Shown: positions 48,972 through 57,702, counted from the stretch's first letter. The stretch: DNA of 64,000 nt from Sva-07 sp031426215 (GCA_031426215.1 JANPKU010000033.1:62001-126000), one strand, 5' to 3'. Notes: generated by a model from the sequence alone, not told the origin. Numbers and translations are program-made.

Positions 48972-51056
48972 TCAAGCTCTCGCAGACAGCTGCTGGCGCA
49001 CCATCCAGCGGTACATCCGCTCCTGGCTGTGGGGCTCGAACGAGTTCGTCGGTCCGACGCGGGCCCAGGAGTCGTCCGGCTGCAGTTCCCACGCGACCAC
49101 GTCGTCGGCGAGCGCGAAGTCGAGCACCTGGTCGAGCGCTGCGGTGTGGCGCGGGTGCTCGATCGGCACCATCACCTCGACGCGCCGATTCAGGTTGCGC
49201 GGCATGAGGTCGGCCGATCCGATGAGGTAGACGGCATCCGTCGTGGCCGCTGCGAGGCGCTCGCCGTGCACGACGTTGCCGTGTGCGAACCGGTAGATGC
49301 GGCTGTGCTCGAGATACCGGCCGAGGATGCTGCGCACGCGGATGTTCTCCGACAGCCCGGGCACCCCGGCACGAAGGCAGCAGATGCCCCGCACGACCAG
49401 GTCGATCCGTGCACCCGCTGAGCTCGCGGCGTACAGCGTCTCGATCAGTTCGTCGTCGGCGATCGAGTTGCATTTCAGCACGATGTGGCCGTCTTCACCG
49501 AACGACGCTTCGTGCTCGATCAGGTCGACGAGCTGACGGCGGAGGTCGCGCGGCGCGACGAGCAGTTCCCGGTAGTCCTCCGACCGGCTGTACCCGGTGA
49601 GATGGTTGAACAACTGCGTGACGTCTTCGCCGATGTCGGGCGAACAGGTGAGCACGCCGATGTCCTCGTAGATCTTCGCGGTCTTGGCGTTGTAGTTGCC
49701 GGTCCCGATGTGGATGTAGCGACGCAACTGGTCGCCGTCGTCGCGGATGACGAGCGCCACCTTGCTGTGGGTCTTCAGACCGACCATGCCGTACACGACG
49801 TGAACGCCGGCGCGTTCCAGCTGGCGAGCCCATTGGACGTTGTTGGCTTCGTCGAAGCGAGCCTTGAGTTCGACGAGCACGGCGACCTGCACACCACGCT
49901 CGGCGGCACGAATGAGACTGCGGATGATCCCGCTGTCGCCACCCGCGCGATACAGCGTCATCTTGATCGACTGCACCTTGCGGTCGTCAGCGGCTTGAGA
50001 GATGAACGCCTCGACGCTGGTCGCAAAACTCTCGTACGGATGATGGAGCATCACGGCGCGATGGCGCATGACGTCGAAGATCGGACGGTCGATCTCGTCG
50101 GCGGCGGCGATCCGGCCGGACGTGACCGCCGGCCATGCCTCGTCCTTGAGGTCGGGGCGATCGAGCTCCAGCAGTTGCCAGAGGAAGCTGAGATCGAGCG
50201 GCGCGCGATGGAACGTGACGTCGTCCATCGTGAGTTCGAGCTCACGCACGAGCAGTTCGAGCACTTCGGCGCCGATGTCGTGCGACACCTCGAGACGCAC
50301 GGCCTTGTTGAACCGACGCCGCCGTAGCTCCATCTCGACGGCTTCGAGCAGGTCGTCGGCTTCTTCTTCTTCCAACGTGAGGTCGGCGTTGCGACTCACG
50401 CGGAACGGAGCCCAGTCCTCGATGATCATCCCGACGAAGAGTCGATCGAGCTTGGCAGCGATGAGCTGTTCGACCGGCAGGTACCGACCGGGTGCGACCG
50501 CCACCAGACGCGGGAACAACTTGGGGACCTTGAGCCGGGCGAATCGTCGGTCGCCGGTTTCCGGGTCGGCCACGTTGACCGCCAACGAGAGCGCGAGATC
50601 GGAGATGTAGGGAAAGGGATGCCCTGGATCGACCGCAAGCGGAGTGAGCACCGGGAAGACCCGTTCGTCGAACCAGTCGTCGAGTTCGGTGCGTTCGTCG
50701 TCGGTGACGTCGCTCCACGAGATGATGTCGATGCCGGTCGCCCGCAATTCGGGCACGAGGTGGTCGACGAAGGCTCCATCGACCCGGTCGACGAACTCGA
50801 GGACCCGGTGGCCGACCTCGGCGAGAGTCTGCGCCGGCGTACGACCGTCGGGTGACGGGCGATCGATGCCTGCGACGATCTGGTCCTTGAGTGCGGCGAC
50901 GCGCACCTGGAAGAACTCGTCGAGGTTGGTGGCCGCGATCGCACAGAATTTCGCTCGCTCGAGCAGCGGGATGCCCGGCTCGGAAGCGAGTTGCACGACG
51001 CGATCGTTGAACTGGATCCAGCTCAATTCCCGGCTGGTGAACCGCTCGTCGCTCAT
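48972..51056 (-). CDS. ppk: Polyphosphate kinase 1
   Basis: A 694-residue enzyme making polyphosphate from ATP and, in reverse, ATP from polyphosphate. The N-terminal domain starts FTSRELSWIQFNDRV; the head domain has PYESFATSVEAFISQAADD; the catalytic region includes LKARFDEANNVQWARQLE, the phospho-His motif RYIHIGTGNYN (about residue 450) and the second conserved block RSILGRYLEHSRIYRF with HGN. The length is normal. It lies upstream of the pst operon on the same strand, separated by the pstS promoter, so phosphate storage and uptake genes are grouped. No ppx gene is seen. Confidence 0.95.
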   Translation of the reverse strand: MSDERFTSRELSWIQFNDRVVQLASEPGIPLLERAKFCAIAATNLDEFFQVRVAALKDQIVAGIDRPSPDGRTPAQTLAEVGHRVLEFVDRVDGAFVDHLVPELRATGIDIISWSDVTDDERTELDDWFDERVFPVLTPLAVDPGHPFPYISDLALSLAVNVADPETGDRRFARLKVPKLFPRLVAVAPGRYLPVEQLIAAKLDRLFVGMIIEDWAPFRVSRNADLTLEEEEADDLLEAVEMELRRRRFNKAVRLEVSHDIGAEVLELLVRELELTMDDVTFHRAPLDLSFLWQLLELDRPDLKDEAWPAVTSGRIAAADEIDRPIFDVMRHRAVMLHHPYESFATSVEAFISQAADDRKVQSIKMTLYRAGGDSGIIRSLIRAAERGVQVAVLVELKARFDEANNVQWARQLERAGVHVVYGMVGLKTHSKVALVIRDDGDQLRRYIHIGTGNYNAKTAKIYEDIGVLTCSPDIGEDVTQLFNHLTGYSRSEDYRELLVAPRDLRRQLVDLIEHEASFGEDGHIVLKCNSIADDELIETLYAASSAGARIDLVVRGICCLRAGVPGLSENIRVRSILGRYLEHSRIYRFAHGNVVHGERLAAATTDAVYLIGSADLMPRNLNRRVEVMVPIEHPRHTAALDQVLDFALADDVVAWELQPDDSWARVGPTNSFEPHSQERMYRWMVRQQLSARA

Positions 51057-51096
51057 CGCCGCCGGTCTCGCTCCTCGTTGCTCGACGTCAGGACGA

Positions 51097-51363
51097 TCAG
51101 CCGTCGTCCTCGGCGTAGCCGAGGTCCCATTCGATGGTGATCAGTTCACGTTCCGCGTCACGCACGATTCGCTCACGATTACGACGGAACTGCGGGTCGT
51201 CACGCTGCAACAACACCAGCCGCGCCAGCACCCGGGCGCGGAACTCGTCGAGCACCTGGCGATCGCCCCAGTCGCCGTAGACCTCCCAGTGAGGTGCCAC
51301 CGGGCCGTGGTACACGATGCGGGCGTGGGCCCGCGGGGCCTGGGTCTCGGCGAGGTTGGTCAT
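51097..51363 (-). CDS. Small hypothetical protein between ppk and whiB
   Basis: An 88-residue protein that I do not recognise. It starts MTNLAETQAPRAH and has a YHGPVAPHWEVYGDWGD segment (about 18-34) followed by a charged, helix-rich half with many Arg residues (FRARVLARLVLLQRDD and on). There is no signal or membrane helix. ATG 51363 is preceded by TAGAGT 8 bases away; GTG 51423 in frame would add 20 residues. It ends 40 bases before the ppk start and may be cotranscribed with ppk. Confidence 0.55.
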   Translation of the reverse strand: MTNLAETQAPRAHARIVYHGPVAPHWEVYGDWGDRQVLDEFRARVLARLVLLQRDDPQFRRNRERIVRDAERELITIEWDLGYAEDDG

Positions 51364-51371
51364 GGCGGCCG

Positions 51372-51377
51372 ACTCTA
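51372..51377 (-). promoter_or_regulatory. -10 box TAGAGT before the small hypothetical gene
   Basis: TAGAGT on the minus strand ends 8 bases before ATG 51363. An alternative TAATGT lies at 51422-51427. Confidence 0.35.
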
Positions 51378-51436
51378 TCGCCACCACGCACGACCGGTCG
51401 TCGGACGGAATCGTGGCATTCACATTACGGATGTGT

Positions 51437-51442
51437 TACGGT
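51437..51442 (+). promoter_or_regulatory. -10 box TACGGT with 11-base direct repeats, whiB promoter
   Basis: The 248-base gap between the small hypothetical gene and whiB holds ATTACGG (51424) and GTTACGG (51435), spaced 11 bases, the second overlapping TACGGT. If this is the -10, whiB has a leader of about 160 bases. No stable structure was identified in it. Confidence 0.35.
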
Positions 51443-51611
51443 TTGCAGTCGACAACACGACGATCGGTACCCACCGAGCTCTTACCCGACTCATCCACAC
51501 TGAGTTCGGGCACTCCACCACAGATTTCGAGCCCGAATCCGGAACCGAACGCACGTCCCGAGCGTCGAATCACCACTCCACACCGAACTCCCCACGCAGG
51601 AAGGGTCACCA

Positions 51612-51917
51612 ATGGCCAAGTTCATCGCCCGCTCGCACCAGATCCCCGTCGAGACCGCACATGTGCCGCACGATCCTGATTCGGCGACCGCCTGGATGGC
51701 CGACGGCAACTGTCGGCTGCACCCACCGGCCACCTTCTTCCCGAGTGACGGCGTCGGCGTCGATCGCGCACGCAAGATCTGCAAGGACTGTCCCGTGCTG
51801 GCCACCTGTCTCGACTTCGCGCTCGAAGAGCGCATCGAACACGGTGTGTGGGGCGGGTGCAGCGAACGCGAGCGGCGACGCATCCTCAAACGCCGTCGCA
51901 TCGACTCCCTGGTCTGA
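51612..51917 (+). CDS. WhiB family iron-sulfur transcription factor
   Basis: A 101-residue WhiB-like protein that binds a 4Fe-4S cluster and partners with the principal sigma factor. The four Cys ligands are C34, C57, C60 and C66 in the C-x22-C-x2-C-x5-C pattern. The G(V/I)WGG turn is EHGVWGGCSERERRR (about 76-90), followed by the basic AT-hook-like tail KRRR. The N-terminal 28 residues are variable. It starts at ATG 51612 with GGAAGG about 7 bases upstream. It is not clearly a WhiB2 and I do not assign a subclass. Confidence 0.9.
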   Translation: MAKFIARSHQIPVETAHVPHDPDSATAWMADGNCRLHPPATFFPSDGVGVDRARKICKDCPVLATCLDFALEERIEHGVWGGCSERERRRILKRRRIDSLV

Positions 51918-51970
51918 CCGTCGCATCGATCCGCCAGGTCTGAATCGACCGGCGGGTCAGAGATCGGGAG

Positions 51971-52165
51971 CTACTTCAACTCGTCGGGCGAAGCGCTCGA
52001 CGTTGTCGTCCCCGAGGTCTCGTCAGACTTGTTGGAGTCCGCGATCCCGTCCTTGAATTCCTTCTGGGCCTTGCCGAGGTTCTTGGCGAGCTTGGGCAGC
52101 TGTGAGCCGCCGAAGAGCACCAACACCACGATCAAGATGATTATCCACTCGGGACCACCTGGCAT
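51971..52165 (-). CDS. tatA: Sec-independent protein translocase TatA/E-like subunit
   Basis: A 64-residue Tat pore protein. It has one N-terminal helix (about 4-20, EWIIILIVVLVLFGGSQ), the hinge GGSQLPKLAKNLGKA, an amphipathic helix and an acidic Ser/Thr tail. Such proteins form the variable pore for folded, twin-arginine substrates with TatC, which is not in the window. ATG 52165 is chosen over in-frame GTG 52174 because TAGCGT ends 7 bases before it. It lies convergent to one whiB and downstream of another. Confidence 0.9.
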   Translation of the reverse strand: MPGGPEWIIILIVVLVLFGGSQLPKLAKNLGKAQKEFKDGIADSNKSDETSGTTTSSASPDELK

Positions 52166-52172
52166 GACTGAC

Positions 52173-52178
52173 ACGCTA
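52173..52178 (-). promoter_or_regulatory. -10 box TAGCGT, leaderless-type, tatA
   Basis: TAGCGT on the minus strand ends 7 bases before ATG 52165. Confidence 0.55.
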
Positions 52179-52247
52179 CCCCATGGCCAGGCGCGATGGG
52201 CAGCGGCCCCCGGACAGGTACTTGCTCAGCGCTGGATCGCTGCGGAA

Positions 52248-52547
52248 TCAGGCGGTGATGGTGCTGCGGGCAACCTGGGCGCGCTGGCGACGAATCCGAC
52301 GCCGTTCACGTTCCGACAGTCCGCCCCAGATCCCGAACTTCTCGCCGTTCTGCAAGGCGAACTCGAGACAGTCGTGACGCACCTCGCAGCCTCGGCACAC
52401 CTCTTTCGCCTCACGGGTGGACGCCCCACGCTCGGGAAAGAACAGATCGGGATCGACGCCGAGACAGTTCGCGTAGTCGTGCCAATCGGGATCGGGTTCG
52501 ACCGGAACGGCGCTGACCGTGATGCTGGATGTGGTGATGAACTGCAT
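52248..52547 (-). CDS. WhiB family transcription factor, WhiB2/WhiB-like
   Basis: A 99-residue WhiB protein with Cys ligands C28, C51, C54 and C60. The sequence DWHDYANC, FFPERGASTREAKEVCRGCEV and FGIWGGLSERERRR is close to mycobacterial WhiB2 and streptomycete WhiB, which control septation and cell division genes. That match is from memory of the families. ATG 52547 has GGAGAT 9 bases upstream. Upstream, 161 bases separate it from the VWA gene and contain no other gene. Confidence 0.88.
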   Translation of the reverse strand: MQFITTSSITVSAVPVEPDPDWHDYANCLGVDPDLFFPERGASTREAKEVCRGCEVRHDCLEFALQNGEKFGIWGGLSERERRRIRRQRAQVARSTITA

Positions 52548-52708
52548 GTGGAGGATCTCCCTGCGTGCCCGGAGGCGTCGAATGTGTCCGCAATCACCCG
52601 CCCCCAACGAACGATCGACAGCGACGTAATTACAGTGGCGTCATTCTGCCATAGCACAGACGAATTTCGCAAGGGCGGATTTCGAACGATTCGCGCGGTG
52701 CGCGCGAA

Positions 52709-54721
52709 TCAACCAGCGCGGCGGCTGCGGCGGGCAAGCTCGCGCTTGCCCTGCATGAAGTCGACGAGCACGTAGTCGCCCAGATTCTCGGGCGTGGTGA
52801 AGAACGCCCGTCCCCGATTGATCTGCGTGAGCTGCTCGATGAAGTGACGCAGTGAGCCATCAGCTCCGAGGCCGAAGGTGTTGATGCGGATCTGCTCCTT
52901 GGTGCAGCGCACCACCTCACGCAGCGTGGCCTCGATGGTCTCGCGTACCGGCGGATAGTTGAAGAACGGCATGCCATTGTCGGTGATGTGCGCCGTCGGC
53001 TCACCGTCGGTGATCATGATGATCTGCTTCGTGCCCGACTCGCGAGCCAGCAGCTTGCGCGCCAGCGTGAAGCCGTGGTGCATGTTGGTGCCGTACACGA
53101 AGTCCCACGACACCTCGGGCAACTGCTCGGCGGTGAGCACACGGGCCGTCTCGGAAAAGCCGACGATGCCGAGGTAGTCGCGGGGAAACTGCGAGGTGAT
53201 CAAGCTGTGCAAGGCCATCGCCACCTTCTTGGCCGGCAGGAAGTTGTCGCGCATCGGCATCGACAACGACAGGTCGAGCATCAGCACCGTCGACGACCTC
53301 GTGACGTGCTCGGTTCGTTCGATTTCGAAGTCCGATGGATCGAGCTGGATCGGCGTGCCACCACCGCTGCGGCGCAGCGCGTTGCGGATCGTGCGGTTCA
53401 AGTCGAGCTGGAACGGATCGCCGTACTCGTAGGCCTTGGTGTCGTACGTGCGCTCGTGGCCCTGGCCGAGATTGCTGGTGTCGTGCTGGCCGACCGTGTC
53501 CTTGGCCAGCTTCGAGAACAGATCGCGTAATGCGTTCGCGCCGATCTTGCGGAGGCCCTTCGGTGTCATCTCCAGGCGGCCCTCCTTCTGCTCGATCAGG
53601 CCGGCGTCCTCCAACATCTTGGTCAGCTCGGCGAGCCGCTCCAGCGACTTGGCGGCGTCGTCACCCATCAGGTCGCGCACCCGATCCATGTCGGCTTCGG
53701 CGAGCGCACCGGGGCTGGCGGCGTTGCGCAACAGATTCTCGAGCTGATCGAGATCGCCCATGTCCTTCATTGCCTGCATCGCCTGCTGGAACCCCATCGG
53801 GTCCTGCCCGTCGAAGTCGTAGCTCTGGTTCCAGTTGAGTTGCGGGAACATCTGCTGCAGATTCCCTGACAGCTGTTGCATCTGCCACTGCAGATCCATG
53901 TCCTCCATCAGCTGATCGGACAGCTGTTGGAGTTGTGCCCGTTGCTCGGGCGTCATCGAGTTCATCATTGCCTGCATGGCCGCCATGCGCTTGGCCATCT
54001 GCTCGAGGAGCTCCTCGACGGTCTCGGGGTTCTCGGGGAAGAAGTCGCCGAATTCCTCCATGAACTGCTCGAAGCCGGGGTCGTCGCCACGCTGGTGCTT
54101 CTCGAGCATCTCGTTGAGCGCCGCCATCATGTCCTTCATGCGCGCCATGTCCTCGGGGGACATGTTCGCCATCGCACCCGACATCTGGTCGACCATCTGC
54201 TGCATCAGCTGATCCCTCAGCTTGTCCATCAGCTGATCGAAGCGCTGCTTCGCCTCCTTCGACTCGAAGTTGTACGAGTCGAGTTCGCGCACCTTTCCGG
54301 CGAGGTCGTCGGGCATCAGATCGAGGCGCATGTTGCGTTCGTCGGCGGCAGCGCGAGCATTCTCTGCGCGCCGTTCGTCGCCGGAGTTCTCGGCGTTGCG
54401 CCGAGCATTCTCGATCGCGTGACGCTCTTCGTCGATGATGTCGTCGAGTTGGTCCTTGATCTCGTCGTACACGCCACCGAGATCCGAATTCCCCAGACGC
54501 TTCTGGCGTTCGGCCCGCAGCTGTTCGAGGAGTTCACGCAAGCCCTGGAGTTGCTCGCCGTTGCGATCGGTCATCCCGTCCTGCATCATCCGGCGCAGCG
54601 CAGCGTTGACATCGCCGTGGTAGAGCAACTCGTCGGTGAGCTCGTCGAAGGCCGCCTCGGCGTCGAACACGAAGCCGGTCTGTGTGCCGTCCCAGCGGGA
54701 GTACTCGAACCGCTTCGCCAT
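52709..54721 (-). CDS. VWA-domain protein paired with a MoxR-type ATPase
   Basis: A 670-residue cytoplasmic-looking protein with no signal or membrane helix. The N-terminal 330 residues are highly charged and rich in Met and Gln, probably coiled coil (for example MAKRMAAMQAMMNSM). A winged-helix-like segment around 350-390 (KMLEDAGLIEQKEGRLEMTP) follows. The C-terminal VWA domain (about 450-640) has the MIDAS motif DLSLSMPMRD, IMITDGEPTAH and a conserved FGLGADGS. VWA-MoxR pairs act as chaperone-like or chelatase-like machines. The partner ATPase is at 56266-57696. ATG 54721 follows TAAGTT by 6 bases. Confidence 0.85.
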   Translation of the reverse strand: MAKRFEYSRWDGTQTGFVFDAEAAFDELTDELLYHGDVNAALRRMMQDGMTDRNGEQLQGLRELLEQLRAERQKRLGNSDLGGVYDEIKDQLDDIIDEERHAIENARRNAENSGDERRAENARAAADERNMRLDLMPDDLAGKVRELDSYNFESKEAKQRFDQLMDKLRDQLMQQMVDQMSGAMANMSPEDMARMKDMMAALNEMLEKHQRGDDPGFEQFMEEFGDFFPENPETVEELLEQMAKRMAAMQAMMNSMTPEQRAQLQQLSDQLMEDMDLQWQMQQLSGNLQQMFPQLNWNQSYDFDGQDPMGFQQAMQAMKDMGDLDQLENLLRNAASPGALAEADMDRVRDLMGDDAAKSLERLAELTKMLEDAGLIEQKEGRLEMTPKGLRKIGANALRDLFSKLAKDTVGQHDTSNLGQGHERTYDTKAYEYGDPFQLDLNRTIRNALRRSGGGTPIQLDPSDFEIERTEHVTRSSTVLMLDLSLSMPMRDNFLPAKKVAMALHSLITSQFPRDYLGIVGFSETARVLTAEQLPEVSWDFVYGTNMHHGFTLARKLLARESGTKQIIMITDGEPTAHITDNGMPFFNYPPVRETIEATLREVVRCTKEQIRINTFGLGADGSLRHFIEQLTQINRGRAFFTTPENLGDYVLVDFMQGKRELARRSRRAG

Positions 54722-54727
54722 GACTGG

Positions 54728-54733
54728 AACTTA
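54728..54733 (-). promoter_or_regulatory. -10 box TAAGTT, leaderless-type, VWA gene
   Basis: TAAGTT on the minus strand ends 6 bases before ATG 54721, within the 58-base divergent gap to the cyclase gene. Confidence 0.5.
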
Positions 54734-54767
54734 ACGGGTCGTCCTCCGCTTCGCTGCTCGGAGCCCG

Positions 54768-54773
54768 TAACAT
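54768..54773 (+). promoter_or_regulatory. -10 box TAACAT, leaderless-type, cyclase gene
   Basis: TAACAT ends 6 bases before ATG 54780. Confidence 0.55.
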
Positions 54774-54779
54774 CATCTC

Positions 54780-55325
54780 ATGCGTGTCCCTCGCACGTTC
54801 GTCTTCGTCGACTTGTCCGGATTCACGAACTACACCGCCGCGTTCGGTGACGACGCCGCGGGCCGTATTCTCAGCACGTTTCGCGGCATCGTTCGCACCG
54901 TTGCATCCGATCGCGGCGTGCGAATCGCCAAGTGGCTCGGCGACGGTTGCATGGTGGTGGCCGTCGACCAGGGTGATGCCATCGAGTTCGTACTCGACCT
55001 CGAACAGTGCGCCACCGATGTGTGCGCTCCGCTCACCATCCGCGCCGGGTTGGCGACGGGCCACGCCCTGCTGTTCGAGGGTGACGACTACATCGGCTCG
55101 GCTGTCAACATGGCCGCCCGGTTGTGCGACTACGCCCGCGGTGTCCAAGTGCTGATGCCGACGATGCAACTCGATCGTCTGCCGCACGGTGTCACCGCTG
55201 AGCCGTACGGCGAGGTCGAGCTTCGCGGATTCCCTGGGCCCATCGAGGTCGTCAGCCTGGTGGGTGTCCCCCAGTCGGCGAGCCTCGACGCATCCGAGCT
55301 GTGGACCCGCTCGCCGTTCATCTGA
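54780..55325 (+). CDS. Single-domain class III adenylate/guanylate cyclase
   Basis: A 181-residue protein that is essentially one cyclase homology domain, which would make cAMP or cGMP as a homodimer. The first metal Asp is in FVFVDLSGFTNYTA (about residue 11), the second in WLGDGCMVV (about 55), and the transition-state Asn/Arg are in YIGSAVNMAARLCDYA (about 105-120). The substrate-specifying residues cannot be judged with confidence. There is no membrane or sensor domain, so control must come from a partner. ATG 54780 is leaderless type and divergent from the VWA gene; a GH1-like gene follows after 14 bases. Confidence 0.85.
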   Translation: MRVPRTFVFVDLSGFTNYTAAFGDDAAGRILSTFRGIVRTVASDRGVRIAKWLGDGCMVVAVDQGDAIEFVLDLEQCATDVCAPLTIRAGLATGHALLFEGDDYIGSAVNMAARLCDYARGVQVLMPTMQLDRLPHGVTAEPYGEVELRGFPGPIEVVSLVGVPQSASLDASELWTRSPFI

Positions 55326-55339
55326 CCGGGCCGGCCAGC

Positions 55340-56233
55340 ATGACCTTCCTCCGGGGCGCATCGCTCACCACGGCTGCCACCCTCGGTCATGCTGCTACCG
55401 CCGATCTCGGTCCGACAGCGGGGAACGGCTTCGGCACCCGCTGGTCGGACGACCTGGCGGCTCTTCACGACATCGGAATCTCCGACGTGCGGATCACACT
55501 CGACTGGGCACGGCTGCAGCCCGGACCGGGTGCCGTCGACCACGAGTGGGCCGAACGATTCGAGCAGATCCTGCTGGCCTGCGATGGGATCGGTGTCCGA
55601 CCGTGGGGGTGCCTCCACGAGGATTCGGTTCCACGGTGGTTCGACAACGACGGTGGATTCGACGACGACGAGACCATCACGAGGTGGTGGCCACGATGGG
55701 TCGAGCGGGCCGCCGACCGGTTCGGTGACCTCGTCGCAGGTTGGATGCCGTTCGCCTGCATCCCCGCCGGAATCGCAGAGCAACCATGGATCGACACGTG
55801 GGGGATTCTCGGCGGCGGACCGCCGGTGGTGGCCGCTGTCGACGTGAGCCACCGCGCCGACACCGTGGATCGGTACGTCGGGCGGATGGACCTCCTCGGC
55901 GCCGTGCTCATCGGTGCCCCTGACGGCGGCGATATGGCGGATGCGGCCACCCTCGCACGATGCGTCGACCGTTGGGGTGGCGAGATCCGAGAGGCCGCCG
56001 GCTCCGTCGACAACGTGTCCGTGATCGCCAGCTTCGGCGCCGATCACCCCGACCCGGACGTCGCAGGCGACATCGTGGCGGCATGGCGTTCGATGCTCGA
56101 CGATGCGTGCTCCGACGGCGTCCCGGTCGACGTCGCCCTCCTCGAGCCCGCGATCACCGGGCCGGGCTCGTCACAGGGGCTCCTCGACACCGATCGAGCC
56201 CCCACCCCCTCGAGCTCCGCCTTCCTCGACTGA
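55340..56233 (+). CDS. GH1-like TIM-barrel protein lacking catalytic glutamates
   Basis: A 297-residue protein whose first half matches family 1 glycosidases in the order SDDLAALHDIGISDVRITLDW, then RPWGCLHEDSVPRWFDNDGGF (split), then RWVERAADRFGDLVAGWMPF. Family 1 enzymes have TFNEP at that last point; here it reads GWMPFACIP (residues about 134-142), without the acid/base Glu. The nucleophile motif ENG is also not found, and the length is about 150 residues short. It is probably not a glycosidase; sugar binding or scaffolding is possible. ATG 55340 lies 14 bases after the cyclase stop; GTG 55301 would overlap it. Confidence 0.65.
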   Translation: MTFLRGASLTTAATLGHAATADLGPTAGNGFGTRWSDDLAALHDIGISDVRITLDWARLQPGPGAVDHEWAERFEQILLACDGIGVRPWGCLHEDSVPRWFDNDGGFDDDETITRWWPRWVERAADRFGDLVAGWMPFACIPAGIAEQPWIDTWGILGGGPPVVAAVDVSHRADTVDRYVGRMDLLGAVLIGAPDGGDMADAATLARCVDRWGGEIREAAGSVDNVSVIASFGADHPDPDVAGDIVAAWRSMLDDACSDGVPVDVALLEPAITGPGSSQGLLDTDRAPTPSSSAFLD

Positions 56234-56234
56234 T

Positions 56235-56263
56235 GTTCGAGATGTGCCAGGCACATCTCGAAC
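56235..56263. repeat. Palindrome family C copy 2 (short loop)
   Basis: Perfect 14-bp arms GTTCGAGATGTGCC and GGCACATCTCGAAC around one A. It fills the 32-base convergent gap between the GH1-like and MoxR stop codons and shares its arms with 13623-13677. A bidirectional terminator role is likely. Confidence 0.8.
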
Positions 56264-56265
56264 AG

Positions 56266-57696
56266 TCAGGTGCGGCCGCGGTAGGTGGCGCTGGCGCCGG
56301 CGGCGTCCTTGTTCAGACGCTTGCTGAGATGGAGACCTTCCAGGACGAACCCGGCGGCGGCGCCCACGGCAGCCGGTGACTCGTCGCCGCCGGTCAGCAC
56401 GGCGACCGGCGGCCTCAGCGCGTCGACCTCCTCGACCAGCCGGGCGAGTTCTTCACTCGTGACCCCTTCGCCCGTGTGAGCCACGGCGCCCGCCTCGAAT
56501 GCGTCGACGACCGCTCTCGTCTGCTCCGGCGGGACGGTCTCCTTGAAGACCGTGAGCACCGCACCCTTGATGAGGTTCTCCATGATCGCACCCTCGCGAC
56601 CGTCCTCGATCGATTCGATCTCGATCTTGCCCATCGAGCTCGCCGCCAGCGCATCGAGATCGTCGACACGAGCGACGATGTGGCGCTCGCCGGAGCGCAG
56701 ACCCCGCCGCAGCGCATTGGCCGCGAGCGCCTCGTAGTTCGCCACGCTGAGGCGCACGCTGACGCCGGATCGCTGGTTGACGTGGTTGCTGGCGCGTGCG
56801 AGATGGCTGAATGTCGCGACGACGTGGGCCAAGTACTCCGGAACGTCGACGGTGACGCGGCCGGCCGAGGTGGTGATGTCGAGCGCGACCGCTTCCTGGC
56901 GCATGATCGCCACTTCGGTGTCGACCTCGAGCGGATAGTGCGTGCGGATCTGGCTGCCGAAGCGGTCCTTCAGCGGCGTGATGATGCGACCGCGATTCGT
57001 GTAGTCCTCCGGGTTCGCCGACGCGAGCAGCATCACGTCGAGAGGCAGACGGATCTTGTACCCGCGGATCTGGATGTCACGTTCCTCGAGGACGTTGAGC
57101 ATGCCGACCTGGATCCGCTCGGCGAGATCGGGCAACTCGTTGATAGCGAAGATTCCCCGGTTGGTGCGCGGCACCAGGCCGTAGTGGAGCGTCAGTTCGT
57201 CGGACAGGTAGCGACCCTCTGCCACCTTGATGGGATCGACCTCGCCGATCAGGTCGGCGATCGACGTGTCGGGCGTGGCCAGCTTCTCGCCGAAGCGCTC
57301 GCTGCGGTGCACCCAGTGCACCGGTGTGTCGTCGCCCAGTTCCTCGACCAGGTCGCGGGCGTGCTTCGAGACCGGCGAGTACGGATTGTCGTTGATCTCG
57401 CTGCCGGCGACGATGGGCATCCACTCGTCGAGGAGACCGGTGAGTGAACGGATCATGCGAGTCTTGGCCTGGCCGCGCTCGCCGAGGAAGATCACATCGT
57501 GGCCGGCCAGCAAGGCATTCTCGAGCTGGGGCATGACCGTGTTCTCGTACCCGGACACCCCCTCGAAGAGCGGCTCACCCGCCGCGACCTTCTCGATGGC
57601 GTGCTCACGCACCTCCTGCTTCACGGGACGAGAGACCCAACCGGAAGCCCGGAGTTCTCCCAACGTGGTCGCCTGCGGTCGATCCATCTCAGCCAT
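56266..57696 (-). CDS. MoxR-type AAA+ ATPase (magnesium chelatase ChlI-like)
   Basis: A 476-residue AAA+ ATPase of the MoxR/ChlI group. Walker A is FLGERGQAKTRM (about 70-81), Walker B is RGIFAINELPDLAERIQ with Asn-Glu in place of Asp-Glu, and NVLEERDIQIRGYKI and LLASANPEDYTNRGRIITPL are typical sensor regions. Such ATPases work with VWA proteins to remodel or insert cofactors into targets; the VWA gene at 52709 is the obvious partner, although two plus-strand genes intervene. ATG 57696 is leaderless type (TAGGTT, 6 bases). The C-terminal 100 residues are specific to this subfamily. Confidence 0.87.
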   Translation of the reverse strand: MAEMDRPQATTLGELRASGWVSRPVKQEVREHAIEKVAAGEPLFEGVSGYENTVMPQLENALLAGHDVIFLGERGQAKTRMIRSLTGLLDEWMPIVAGSEINDNPYSPVSKHARDLVEELGDDTPVHWVHRSERFGEKLATPDTSIADLIGEVDPIKVAEGRYLSDELTLHYGLVPRTNRGIFAINELPDLAERIQVGMLNVLEERDIQIRGYKIRLPLDVMLLASANPEDYTNRGRIITPLKDRFGSQIRTHYPLEVDTEVAIMRQEAVALDITTSAGRVTVDVPEYLAHVVATFSHLARASNHVNQRSGVSVRLSVANYEALAANALRRGLRSGERHIVARVDDLDALAASSMGKIEIESIEDGREGAIMENLIKGAVLTVFKETVPPEQTRAVVDAFEAGAVAHTGEGVTSEELARLVEEVDALRPPVAVLTGGDESPAAVGAAAGFVLEGLHLSKRLNKDAAGASATYRGRT

Positions 57697-57702
57697 GGAT
57701 CG

